From assembly GCA_021372615.1 (NCBI GenBank), contig JAJFUB010000171.1, positions 1-62,524 on the forward strand: a stretch of DNA of 62,524 nt, in the 5' to 3' direction. The stretch's first letter is position 1, and the number at the start of each line of letters is the position of its first letter. The translations under genes and the position numbers were made by a program. Below, piece by piece: positions 46,636 through 56,600 of the stretch. The notes beneath the pieces were generated by a model. It was not told the DNA's origin. It did no database searches and worked only from the letters and a program-made list of their open reading frames with translations. The DNA is from a bacterium (GTDB lineage Bacteria > Armatimonadota > Zipacnadia > Zipacnadales > UBA11051).

Positions 46636-49413
46636 CTACCGTGGCAACTCGATCTGCACCGGGCAGCCGAGCTTCATCTGCCACACCGCGCCTTCGGCAT
46701 GGTTCACACCGGCGGCGGTGCTGATGCGGAAGGTGTTGCGGCCGGTGAAGGTCCGGCGGGGGAAGAAGACCTCCTTCGTCTGGTCGCCGACCAGCGTCAG
46801 ACCATGGTCGCGCGCGAGCACGATCAGGCTCTTGTCGCCCTGTCGCCTCACCTCGGCGATCTCGTACCCGTGGGTGTAGCCTCCCGGATGGGTCACGATC
46901 ATCCAGCCGCCTTTGAGGGTGTCGCCCACGGGCAGCGTCGCCGCCGTCACGAAGCCATTCACCCCTTGCCCCGCGGCCCGGCGCGGCGCCGCCTCGATCG
47001 CCCCGCTGTACGCCGCCGTCTGGCAGGTGACACCGAAGCCCTCGCCGGCCAGTGACTCGCCCTCGAGGAGCCAGGCGCCGATCACCTTCCCGGCCTGTCG
47101 GCGCACGATCCCCAGCCGTCCCCGCAACCGCACACCGGTCGCCGTGACCCGCTCGGGGTACGGGGCCTCGTCCGAGGTGCTGATGATGGTGTCCACACAG
47201 TCCCCATGCGTCACCTGCAGCGCGGTCGCGAAGTCGTCCGCCGGAGCCAGCGCCAGGGGCTGCACGCTGCCGAGGAAGGGCTTGCCGGCATAGGGCTCTT
47301 CCACGACGGCGAAGAGGCTGGTGAGTGTGTCCCCGGCTTGACGGCGGACGACCAACTGCGGCATCCAGAACGCGAAGGACTGGGCGGAGTCGCTCTTGCT
47401 GCGCCGGACGGACGGGCTGCGCCCCAGGTATACCTGCGCGGGAACGCCACCGACGACGTGGGCGCGTACGCCGCGCCCGGGGGGCTCGGGGTAGGTGAAG
47501 GTCACATCGCACGGGGTGGCAGCTTGCCCCTCCCCCACCTCGCGGATCAGACCGTACGGGTTGTACTGCGATTGCTCGTCGCGCGGCTCCTGCCAGGTCT
47601 CACCGGGTTCGAGCAGGCTGCCTTCCCGGGGCTTGAGCGGCAGGCTGCAGGCGGCTGTGGTGTCGGTGTCGGCGTCACCGTGCAGCAGCCAGTCATGCGT
47701 GCGGCCGCCCCTGACCCGGAACAGGTCCACCACGTAGGCGTCACGGGCGGAGACGGGCACCATGACCAGTAGCCGCCGGTAGGCCTGTAGGTCCTTCACC
47801 GCCGCATAGGCCCGGCGGCCGTCGGCCTCGACGGCCGAGACGCCCGCGGTGTCGGGGAAGAACCACAGCAGGTCGCCATCCGACTTCGCGCTGTTCTGGC
47901 TCTGCCGGTCAATGGCGACGAGATTGTGGCTGATGGTGCAGGAGTTCCAGCACCGGGCCCGCGTGTGGTTGTAGCCCAGGTCCGGGAGCATCTCCCGCTC
48001 CCTGGCCCACAGCGACAGGTTGAGGCTATCCAGGTGGGAATGGCCATACGCGCCCGAGAAGTGCAGTTGCGCCTGCATCTGGTCCGCCCCCTCGCCACGC
48101 CCCAGCGAGGCGTGCCCGTAGCCGGGGCAGATGCTGGAGACGGTCTGTTGCCGGGGCCGCGAGCGGCGTTCCCCGGGCCAGGTGTCGTGTACGGGCGTCG
48201 AGCAGCCGTTGGGGAGGTCCAGCACCTCCGGCGCGTGCAGGGCCGTGGCGATGAAGGGGGCTTCGTTCAGCGGGTCGAGGTTCTCGAAGTGCTTGCCATC
48301 GGCCGGGTCCACGAAGCCCGGCGGGTCGCTGTAGCCGGTCAGCGCCACGAAGTCGGCATTGACGCGACTGATCGTCTGGTAGTGGTACGAGGGGGCTTCC
48401 TTCCACATGCCGTCATAGAAGCAACCGCCGTACAGGATCTCCTTGAGCCAGTTGTACGCCCAGTGGACGTAGTGGGGCTCGTTGATGACTTTGCCCATCG
48501 CCACGGCGGTCATGAGCGAGGAGGGCGCGATGTTCCCGGCGTTGATCTCGGGGCCGAAGGTGTCCTCGTAGGCGAAGCACGCCTTCAGGAAGTCCTTCTC
48601 GAAGCGCGCGCGCGCGTCGTAGCCGCGCTGCCCGGAGAGCCGGTCGAACTCGGGGCTGTCGTAGACGAGGTCATAGGCCTCGGGCACACCCCCGGGCAGC
48701 TCATCCTCCGCCCACCGGCCCCACTTGCCGCCCGCGGAGGGGTACGGGGGCTGCTGGGACTTCCGGATGTAGAAGGTGGTGATCCACTGATCCATGACCG
48801 GGTAGTGCGGGTAGACCTGGGCGATGCGGTCGAGGATCAGGGCAGCCCGATAGGCGTAGGCAGGCTTCTGGGTTGCCTGGTAGGCCATCCCGAGCGCCCG
48901 GCACTGGCCCACGATCCAGTTGCGCCGGTGCATCAGCAGGTGCGCGGGCAGGAAGATGCGGATGCCGGTCTGCTTGTCCACCTGGAACGGGTAGCTGAAG
49001 CTCTCGCCCAGCACATTGGGCCCGGCCATCACCTGGTCATCGGGATAGGCCGCGTTCGGGTACGTCGTGCCACACTGCTTGCACTGCAGCTCGTTCGGCC
49101 GCTCCACCGTCCAGGTGAAGGTGTCGCCCGGGTAGCCGGCGTGGCAGTGGGGGCAGTAGCAGAACCGGCAGAAGGGCCGGTCGGGCACGAAGGCGAGCAT
49201 CTCCTCCTCGCTCATCGCCATGACCCGCGCGACGGCCCGCTCGTACTCGGCTGCCCGCGCCGGGTCCAGGTCGTGCTTGAGCACGGGGTGCTTGAGGCCC
49301 ACTGCCTGCCCGGCGCCGTGGGCGGGCGCCGCTGCCAGCGCCATCAGCAGCACGCCGCAAAGCGCGGCCAGACAACCGGCGGAGGCGAGGGTGTGGCTTG
49401 CCATGGGTGTCAT
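46636..49413 (-). CDS. Secreted heparinase II/III-family polysaccharide lyase
   Basis: A 925-residue exported protein; I chose the ATG at 49413, with an alternative at 49404 beginning MASHTLASAGCLAALCG. A signal peptide is followed by a zinc-ribbon-like CRFCYCPHCHAGYPG...CKQCGTTYP insertion near residue 80-125, an alpha/alpha barrel (HYPVMDQWITTFYIRK, YNWLKEILYGGCFYDGMWKE) and the C-terminal beta-sandwich with HFSGAYGHSHLDSLNLSLW, the metal/catalytic His region of heparinase II/III. These lyases cleave uronate-containing polysaccharide by beta-elimination. The cysteine cluster is unusual for the family. Confidence 0.85.
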   Translation of the reverse strand: MTPMASHTLASAGCLAALCGVLLMALAAAPAHGAGQAVGLKHPVLKHDLDPARAAEYERAVARVMAMSEEEMLAFVPDRPFCRFCYCPHCHAGYPGDTFTWTVERPNELQCKQCGTTYPNAAYPDDQVMAGPNVLGESFSYPFQVDKQTGIRIFLPAHLLMHRRNWIVGQCRALGMAYQATQKPAYAYRAALILDRIAQVYPHYPVMDQWITTFYIRKSQQPPYPSAGGKWGRWAEDELPGGVPEAYDLVYDSPEFDRLSGQRGYDARARFEKDFLKACFAYEDTFGPEINAGNIAPSSLMTAVAMGKVINEPHYVHWAYNWLKEILYGGCFYDGMWKEAPSYHYQTISRVNADFVALTGYSDPPGFVDPADGKHFENLDPLNEAPFIATALHAPEVLDLPNGCSTPVHDTWPGERRSRPRQQTVSSICPGYGHASLGRGEGADQMQAQLHFSGAYGHSHLDSLNLSLWAREREMLPDLGYNHTRARCWNSCTISHNLVAIDRQSQNSAKSDGDLLWFFPDTAGVSAVEADGRRAYAAVKDLQAYRRLLVMVPVSARDAYVVDLFRVRGGRTHDWLLHGDADTDTTAACSLPLKPREGSLLEPGETWQEPRDEQSQYNPYGLIREVGEGQAATPCDVTFTYPEPPGRGVRAHVVGGVPAQVYLGRSPSVRRSKSDSAQSFAFWMPQLVVRRQAGDTLTSLFAVVEEPYAGKPFLGSVQPLALAPADDFATALQVTHGDCVDTIISTSDEAPYPERVTATGVRLRGRLGIVRRQAGKVIGAWLLEGESLAGEGFGVTCQTAAYSGAIEAAPRRAAGQGVNGFVTAATLPVGDTLKGGWMIVTHPGGYTHGYEIAEVRRQGDKSLIVLARDHGLTLVGDQTKEVFFPRRTFTGRNTFRISTAAGVNHAEGAVWQMKLGCPVQIELPR

Positions 49414-49513
49414 GTTACCTGATGCTCCCCTAACCAATGAGGTCTACAGCAATACGAAGACAGGCCGTGGGTGCCGCGTCGTGGCTCACGGTGCACCGGA
49501 TATGCACCGGTGG

Positions 49514-49612
49514 CCCTCACCCCCGGCCCCTCTCCCAGGGGGAGAGGGGTGAACGACTCCGGCCGAAGGCCTCTCCCCCCTCTCCCCCTGGGAGAGGGGC
49601 CGGGGGTGAGGG
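49514..49612. repeat. 99-bp perfect palindromic repeat
   Basis: Arms of 36 bases (49514-49549 and 49577-49612) are exact inverted copies beginning CCCTCACCCCCGGCCCC, with a 27-base loop. Each arm is itself a CCCCTCTCCC-AGG-GGGAGAGGGG hairpin. It is intergenic between the heparinase-like gene's start and the stop of the gene at 49690. It is related in style to the 10478-10691 element. Confidence 0.9.
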
Positions 49613-49625
49613 AGCCGTCAGGTGT

Positions 49626-49644
49626 GCGGCACCCACGCCTCAGC
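49626..49644. repeat. Dispersed 19-bp repeat, copy 2
   Basis: Identical to positions 8-26; both copies precede a stop codon of a minus-strand gene by less than 70 bases and share weaker similarity for the next 25 bases. Confidence 0.6.
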
Positions 49645-49689
49645 ATGTGGCTGCTTACCCAAGGCTCACTACCGTGCGCAGCGCAGCCG

Positions 49690-52600
49690 CTACTTCCCCC
49701 GGACCCATACCACGATGTACCCCAGCGACTTGAGCGGGGCGGCCAGCAGCCCGTTCTGCAACGTCAGGTTGGCCTCGCCCAGGACATCGCGCGCCGTCAG
49801 GGCGCCCTTCTGCCGCAGCGCGGCCAGGTCGAACGTCACCTCGGCGGCCTGCTCGGCGCGGCCGACGTTGGCGATGACCGCGATGAAGCCCCGGCCGGGG
49901 CGGTTGTAGAGGCTGACCTTGATGTCCGGGCCACTGGTGCGCACGAAGCGCTCGCTTCGCCAGTACGGCAGCCAGGCACAGTCAGCCTGGCCCCGCCCGA
50001 ACTGGTCGAAAGTGCGCCAGAGCGGGGCGAGAGCATCGGTGTAGCCGCGCACCGGCACATCGTGCAGCAGGCTGAAGGCCATCGCCTCGTCGCGCGTGTA
50101 GGCGGTGGTGGCGACGAGGAAGTCGGCCGGGACGCCCCACTGGTGGCCCATGAACTCACACCGGAAGGCATCCAGCGGCAGGATGTCGAGCGCGAACGGC
50201 CCGCGTTGGTGGCCCTGGAACTGCTCGCCGTCGAGGTAGCTGGTGGCGAAGGCCAGCGTGGGGATGGTCATGCACGAGGACTGGTGCACATCCACCTGCC
50301 CCTGCGGGTTGTGCCGCTTCACGATCGTGTGGATGCGCTTCATCAGGTTGCGCACCGCGAAGACCGGGTAGGTCTTGCCGACACTCCCGTCGGGTCTGAC
50401 ATAGCCGCAGCCGTGGGCGGCGTTGGTGCAGCCCCAGGGCTCGGAGGTGCCGTCCAGGTAGACGCCGTCGTTGCCGTACTCGGTCATCTGCCGGTCCAGG
50501 CCGTCGCAGATGAAGTCCTGCCAGGCGCTGTTGTAGCAGACGATGGAGACCCACTCACCGTAGTAGTTCTCGCGGCTCTCCGGGGTCACGATGCAGTCGG
50601 CGTGGTAGGCGTCGTACTCGGGCGCGCGGTCGCTGATGAGGTAGCCGTAGTACAGCAGCAGTTGCAGGTTGTGCGCGTGGCAGCCCGCCACGAGCTTGTG
50701 CAGCTCCTCGGGCCGCTTGGCGACGGGGTGGTTCTCGGCCATCGCCCAGTGCTCGTGGAACTTGAGCGTCCGCACCCCCAGGCCCTGGAGGTGGTCGAGG
50801 TACGTGGTCGGGCGATCCGTGCCCGGGATGAGCAGGGCCCGGCCGAACTTGCCCTCCCCGAAGACGCCGTCGGTCACCACGCCGCCTGCGCCCTTGACCG
50901 GTCGGGTCGCCAGCCGCCCGTTGGGGGTGAAGGCCTCATCCAGGTGGTCCAGCAGCAGCGTGTCGGCCTCGGCCTGCAGGGGTTGCGTCAGATCGAAGGT
51001 GGTGTGAGGGGTCGAGGAGACGCGCACCTCGTCGAAGTCGAAGCCGCTGAGGGGCTGGCCGAGCGTGATCGTCGCCTGCGACAGCTCCCCCGCCGGCAGG
51101 CCCTGGAAGACCTGTTCGCCCGCCAGCTTCCCGTCGAGATACGCCCGGGCGGCGCTTCCCCATGTGAAGGCGATGTGGTGCCATTCACCGACCTTCCACT
51201 GTGCGCGCGTGGCGAGCAGCACCGGGTGGCTGCGCCCCTGCCGGAAGTACAGCCGCAGGCTGCGGTCCTCAATGTTCCAGTAGTAGCCGACATGCACGTC
51301 GTTGCTGAAGCTGAAGTCCACGCAGTTGCGATTCAGGGCGCCGTTCGCTCCCCTGGGGTCCCGCGGGGGGAAGGGATCGAAGTGCGGCCGCACCCAGCAT
51401 TCGAACGTTCCCTGCTTCAACTCCAGGTTGCCCTGCAGGGGGTACGTGAGCACCGTGGGTGCGAAGAATGGCAGGCTCTCGATACCGTAGTTCCCCCCGC
51501 CGCCGGCGCGCTGGTCCCAGACACTGGGTCGGGCCGCCTTCACCGGGGTCGCCTGCAAGCCGAAGGTGTAGTCGAGGGGCTTGGTCAGCGTCTGCGGCTG
51601 CGTGATGAGGTTCACCCGGAAGATGACGCTCTGCCCCTCCCGGCGGATGTCAATGACCTCTTCCTCGCGGGCGTTGAAGAAGTTGCGGTCCGACTCGGAG
51701 AACCAGCACAACCCGCGCGCCTCGTCCCCCAGCCAGAAGAACGGCTTGAAGGGCCCCCGGTAGCCCTCGGCAGGCAGCGCCCCGGCGTTGCTCGACTTCC
51801 CCCAGCGCCCCGGCCAGCAGTACAGATACCGGGCATACTCCGCCTTCAGCGGGATCTCCAGGGCGAGGCTGTCCACGGACGCCTGCCCGGTGGGGGTCAG
51901 CCTGAAGTCCGACCGGATCATGCCGTCATACTCGACCACCACGGTGCCGTCGCAGGTGAGGCTACCCGCCTGCGCCCGCCCAGCGAGCTTCGCCATAGAC
52001 GGCCGGGCCGACATCACCTTGCAGCCCGCCCCGCTCCACACGAGCCGCTTGCCCCCCACGCTGCCGACCAGGGCGATCGGCCCGGAGAGCACCTCCGTCT
52101 GCCGCGTCAGCGCCGACGCGGGGAAGGGGAGCGCCCCCCACTTGTACGTGCGGCCCCAGCACGCCACTTGCTGCCCCGTAGCCCGCACCGGCGTCCACGG
52201 CGGCAGCACCTCGTCGCTGATCCCCGCCCGGCTGCCCAGCCATACCGGCTTCTCGGGCTTCTCCAGGGCCACAGTCACGGCGTAGGGCTCAGCGCGCCCC
52301 GGGCCCGACACCACCACTTGCAGGTCGTACTTGCCGGGGGCGAGCGCGGCCACCGGCAGCGTGAGGCTGGCTTCACCCTCGGCCGAGAGTTGCCCCGTCG
52401 CCTCCCCGGCCGCCTGCCCGGCGGCACTGACGAGCTTGGCCTGGGCGGTCAGTTGCTCGGGCGCGGCGCTCAGCGTCGGCCCGGACAGCCGCGCAACCAC
52501 CTTCCCGCTCAGCCAGTACTTCTCGACCTCGACGGTCAGAGGCGGCTTGACCGTCGCCGCGGCCGTCGCCGACCACAACACCTGCGCCCCGGCCCTGACC

Positions 52601-53505
52601 TGCGCCGTCACGCGGTAGTCGCCAGCCGTGGGCAGCCCCTGTGTCTGCGGGAGGGGCACGGTGAGCAGCAACGGCTCGCGCTGCGTCCCCCCGGTGGCGC
52701 GCACCGTCCCCGCCGGCACAGTCTTCCCGCCCTGGATCGCGGTCAGCGTCGCCTCGGCCTGCAGGGGAGCAGCAGAAGGGCCCCATTGCCCGCGCAGTTC
52801 CAGGGCCGTGCTCAGCACCTTCGGCCCCCGCAGCACGACCGGCGCCGCCTGGCGGGAGAAGACGAGCGTGCCGAAGCCCGCCGGCTGGTGCAAGCCCGAG
52901 GGCATCGGCGACCAACTGCCGCCACGCTGCCCGGGCGCGGTGCAGTCCCAGGCGAAGTTGGCGGCCCAGGACTGCCCGTCCGTCGGCAGGTCAGCCTTCA
53001 GCGCCGCGAACGGTACGGCCACTTCCAGCGTCCAGCCGTCAGCGGCGATGCGAGTCCGGGCGGTCCAGGCGGCATTGAAGCCCGCGTCCATCCTGATGGC
53101 GTCGTACTGCACGCCGGCGGCAGTCACGATGAGCTGGAAGTACGAGCCGCGCTTCCCGGTCGGGTCGAGGAAGATCTCAAAGGCGTCGTCGGTCCACACG
53201 GCGCCGTCGCGCTCGGTCACGGCCGTCCGGGGTCGCCGGCCCTGTGGCATCGGCAGCCGCGCCGCAATGTACAGGGCGTTGGCGTCGTAGGTCAGGAACA
53301 TCTCGGCCTGGACGGGGGCTGCCATGCCGTCGGGGAGAGTGAACCCGCCGGGGCCGCAGGCGGCGTCCCATTCGCCGGGGGACAGCGCGCCATCCATGAC
53401 CGGCGGGGCGGTGCACATCGGCACAGCCACCTGCGGGGCGGCGAGGCAGACGGCAGCGGGCAGGAGGGTCAGCGACAGCAGGGCGAGGCAGGCGAACCGA
53501 GGCAT
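49690..53505 (-). CDS. Very large secreted glycoside-hydrolase-like protein with CBM9-like and LamG domains
   Basis: A 1271-residue exported protein; the ATG at 53505 has GGAG ten bases upstream and a signal peptide (MPRFACLALLSLTLLPAAVC). Residues about 25-200 are a CBM9/DOMON-like sugar-binding sandwich (APPVMDGALSPGEWDAACG, DDAFEIFLDP). A beta-rich region follows, then a LamG-like concanavalin domain (FECWVRPHF, HIAFTWGSAARAYLDGKLAG, GFDFDEVRVS) and a TIM barrel with LKFHEHWA, YGNDGVYLDGTSEPWGC and DVHQSSC. The barrel resembles the uncharacterised DUF6067-type glycoside hydrolases. Substrate unknown; diverges from the GH106-like gene at 53671. Confidence 0.78.
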   Translation of the reverse strand: MPRFACLALLSLTLLPAAVCLAAPQVAVPMCTAPPVMDGALSPGEWDAACGPGGFTLPDGMAAPVQAEMFLTYDANALYIAARLPMPQGRRPRTAVTERDGAVWTDDAFEIFLDPTGKRGSYFQLIVTAAGVQYDAIRMDAGFNAAWTARTRIAADGWTLEVAVPFAALKADLPTDGQSWAANFAWDCTAPGQRGGSWSPMPSGLHQPAGFGTLVFSRQAAPVVLRGPKVLSTALELRGQWGPSAAPLQAEATLTAIQGGKTVPAGTVRATGGTQREPLLLTVPLPQTQGLPTAGDYRVTAQVRAGAQVLWSATAAATVKPPLTVEVEKYWLSGKVVARLSGPTLSAAPEQLTAQAKLVSAAGQAAGEATGQLSAEGEASLTLPVAALAPGKYDLQVVVSGPGRAEPYAVTVALEKPEKPVWLGSRAGISDEVLPPWTPVRATGQQVACWGRTYKWGALPFPASALTRQTEVLSGPIALVGSVGGKRLVWSGAGCKVMSARPSMAKLAGRAQAGSLTCDGTVVVEYDGMIRSDFRLTPTGQASVDSLALEIPLKAEYARYLYCWPGRWGKSSNAGALPAEGYRGPFKPFFWLGDEARGLCWFSESDRNFFNAREEEVIDIRREGQSVIFRVNLITQPQTLTKPLDYTFGLQATPVKAARPSVWDQRAGGGGNYGIESLPFFAPTVLTYPLQGNLELKQGTFECWVRPHFDPFPPRDPRGANGALNRNCVDFSFSNDVHVGYYWNIEDRSLRLYFRQGRSHPVLLATRAQWKVGEWHHIAFTWGSAARAYLDGKLAGEQVFQGLPAGELSQATITLGQPLSGFDFDEVRVSSTPHTTFDLTQPLQAEADTLLLDHLDEAFTPNGRLATRPVKGAGGVVTDGVFGEGKFGRALLIPGTDRPTTYLDHLQGLGVRTLKFHEHWAMAENHPVAKRPEELHKLVAGCHAHNLQLLLYYGYLISDRAPEYDAYHADCIVTPESRENYYGEWVSIVCYNSAWQDFICDGLDRQMTEYGNDGVYLDGTSEPWGCTNAAHGCGYVRPDGSVGKTYPVFAVRNLMKRIHTIVKRHNPQGQVDVHQSSCMTIPTLAFATSYLDGEQFQGHQRGPFALDILPLDAFRCEFMGHQWGVPADFLVATTAYTRDEAMAFSLLHDVPVRGYTDALAPLWRTFDQFGRGQADCAWLPYWRSERFVRTSGPDIKVSLYNRPGRGFIAVIANVGRAEQAAEVTFDLAALRQKGALTARDVLGEANLTLQNGLLAAPLKSLGYIVVWVRGK

Positions 53506-53670
53506 GGTGCAGTGACTCCGTCGTCGGGACTGGCGGCTCACAGCAGCTTCGTTGCACGGAGTTCACCGTTGGGGCTGTCGCCGCCTCCTGCCCCGTACGG
53601 CGGGACGGACAGGAATCGCCGCCGCTGCGGCGAAGTGGGGGCCAGCCAGCATCACCCGAGGTTCTCGCCG

Positions 53671-56600
53671 ATGACACGCCTCTTCCCGGCTCCTGTGCTC
53701 CTGGCCATGGCTGTCCTGCCGGTCTGCGCGGCACCCCTGGCGCTCGCCGTGGAGCCCGGCAATCTGGAGGGTCTGTGGCTCTTCCACACCGACCCCTCCG
53801 ACGTCGGGGAGCAGGAGGGCTGGCAGGCCCTCGCCTTCGCTGACGCGGACTGGCGGACGATCCGTGCCCCCGGCGGCTGGGAGGCGCAGGGGATCACCGA
53901 CCCGCGCCCCGGCGAAGTCCCGCATCCCCGGAACGGCATGACGTACTCGGACTATGACGGGGTGGCGTGGTACCGGCTGCATGTGCTGATCCCCGCCGCC
54001 TGGGCCGGGCAGGACCTGCTGCTGCGGCTGGGCAGCGTGGATGACGAGGACCGCACGTTCGTCAATGGGCAACTCGTGGGGGCCACGCCCGACCGTCGGC
54101 CCGGCGCCCCCCCGCTGACCGTCCGGTCCGTGCAGGCCATGCGACGCTACGTCGTGCCCGCGGCGCTGGTGCGGGCCGGCGCGGAGAACGTGATCGCCGT
54201 CCGCGTGCTCGACGGCGGCGGACCGGGCGGCATCCCCGGCCCCAGCCTGTCGCTACTCCCTCCCAAGGCGCTGAGCACCATGCCCAAACACCCCCAGCCC
54301 GACCGCCCCCTCGCCGAGCGTTTCGCCGATCCCCCGGCGTGTGCGCGGATCATCAAGATCATCCACAACTGGCCCGACCATCTGCCCGCCCAGGACGATC
54401 TCATCGAGACGCTCCTATCCCAGGGCTTCGGCGGGGTGGTCAGCAACGTGTCCTTCACCGACTACCCGTCCAGCGAGGACAAGTGGACTGCCTTCTTGCG
54501 GGGGGTCGCCCAGGCGAAGCAGGCCGGGATGGCGCTGTGGCTCTATGACGAGCGCGCCTACCCCTCCGGCGCCGCCGGGGGGATCACGATGGAGGGCAAG
54601 CCGGTGCCGCAGTGGCGGGACCGGACGGCCCTGCCCCCGCCGCCGGCGCTGCACCCGGACTGGGAAGCGCGTGGGCTGTTCGTGGCGGAGGTGGAGACCG
54701 GTGCGGGGGAGGTGAAGCTCGACCTCCCGCCCGGCCGCTTCGTCAGCGCCGCGGCTTACCCGGTGCGCGAGGGGCAACTGGACCTGGCGCACGCTGTTGA
54801 CCTGGGCGGAAGCGTCGCCGAGGGCAAGCTGTCCTGGCAGGCTCCGGCGGGCGACTGGCACGTCCTCGCCCTGACTGAGGGCCGCCTGTACGAGGGCACC
54901 CACGCCCAGATGAGCCTCAATGAGAAGATCCCCTACATCAACCTGCTGATGCCCGAGCCGACCGCGCGCTTCCTGCAGGTCACGCACGACCAGTACGCCG
55001 CCCGTCTGGGCCAGGACCTGGGGCAGACGTTCATCTCGACCTTCACCGATGAGCCGTCACTGATGAGCGTCTTCCTGCGCAAGATGCCCTACCGGCCGCT
55101 GCCGTGGTCGCCGAACCTGCCGACCGAGTTCGCGAAGCGCCGGGGCTATGAACTCGCCCCGTTCCTCCCGGGGCTGGTGGCCGACTGCGGCTCGCGGGGG
55201 CTGAAGGCCCGCTACGACTACTGGCAGACCGTGGGCGAATTGGTGTCGGAGAGCTTCTTCGGCCAGATACAGGAGTGGTGCCATCGGCATGGTGTGCTGT
55301 CGGGCGGGCACCTGCTGGCCGAAGAGTCGGTCGCGGCCCACCCCGGTTTGTATGGCGACTTCTTCCGCTGCATCCGGCGGCTGGACGCCCCGAGCCTGGA
55401 TTGCCTGACCAGCGTGCCCGAACAGGTGCCGTGGCATGTCGCCCGCCTGCTGGCCAGCGCCGGCGACCTGACCGGCAAGACGGTCGTCATGTGCGAGACC
55501 TCCGACCATGCTCAGCAGTACCGGCCCGCCGGCGATACCCGGCCGGCGGTGGTGGTGTCCGAGGAGCAGATCCGGGGGACCTGCAACCGCCTGATCTATG
55601 GCGGCGTGAATGTCATCACCAGCTACTACAGGTTCGTCGGGCTGACCTCCGCCCAACTGCGGCGGCTGAACGAGCACATCGGCCGCTGCTGCACGATGCT
55701 GACCGGCGGCCACCAGGTCACCGACGTGGCGGTCCTGTACCCGTCGGAGACGCTGTGGCGGCATACGGTCCCCTCGCACCTGTGGGCCACGGACGCCGGC
55801 GGCGCGCGACAGGTGGAGCAGGCGTACTTCGCCGCCTCTCGCGCCCTGTATGCCGATGGCCGCGACTTCACGTATGTGGACAGCCAGGCCCTGGCGGACG
55901 CGCAGGTACGGGATGGCGTGCTCACACACGGGGCGCTGCAGTGGCGTCTGGTGGTGCTGCCCAGGGTGGACACGCTGCCCATGGCGGCGTGGGAGAACCT
56001 CGCCCGCTTCTGGCGGCAGGGCGGAGCGGTCGTCGCCCTCGGGGCGCTGCCCACCAACAGCGAGAGCGAGTTCCCGTCAGCGGCGGTGCAGGCGCTGGCC
56101 CGCGAGATGTTCGGGCAGCCCACGGGCCCCGGCGTGGTCACGAATGCCGCCGGCGGTGCGGGCGTGTACCTGCCACCCGGCTCCGAGGCGCTGCTGTCGC
56201 TGGCGCTTGGGGGGCTGCTGGAGCCTGATGTGCAGACCGCCCCCGGCAGCCCGATCCGCGCTACACACCGGCGCCTGGACGGCCGGGAGGTGTACTTCGT
56301 CATCAATGACAGCCCGGCGTCGTGGACGGGCGAGGTGTCGGTCTGCGCCACCGGCGACGGCGAGCAATGGGACCCGGTGACCGGCCAGATGACCCCGGCC
56401 GCGCCGAAGCTGTCGCTGAGCCTGCAGCCCTATGGCGCGACGCTGCTGCGCTTCCCGCAGGCCCGCCTCCCCCGGCGTAACCGACCGACAGGTGAGGCCC
56501 TGCCCGGCCTGAACTTCACCCGCCTGCCGGCCGTCGTGCCTGTGCTCGCCGGCAACCCGAAGGTGCAGCAACAGCAGACCCAGGACGCAGCCCACAGCGG

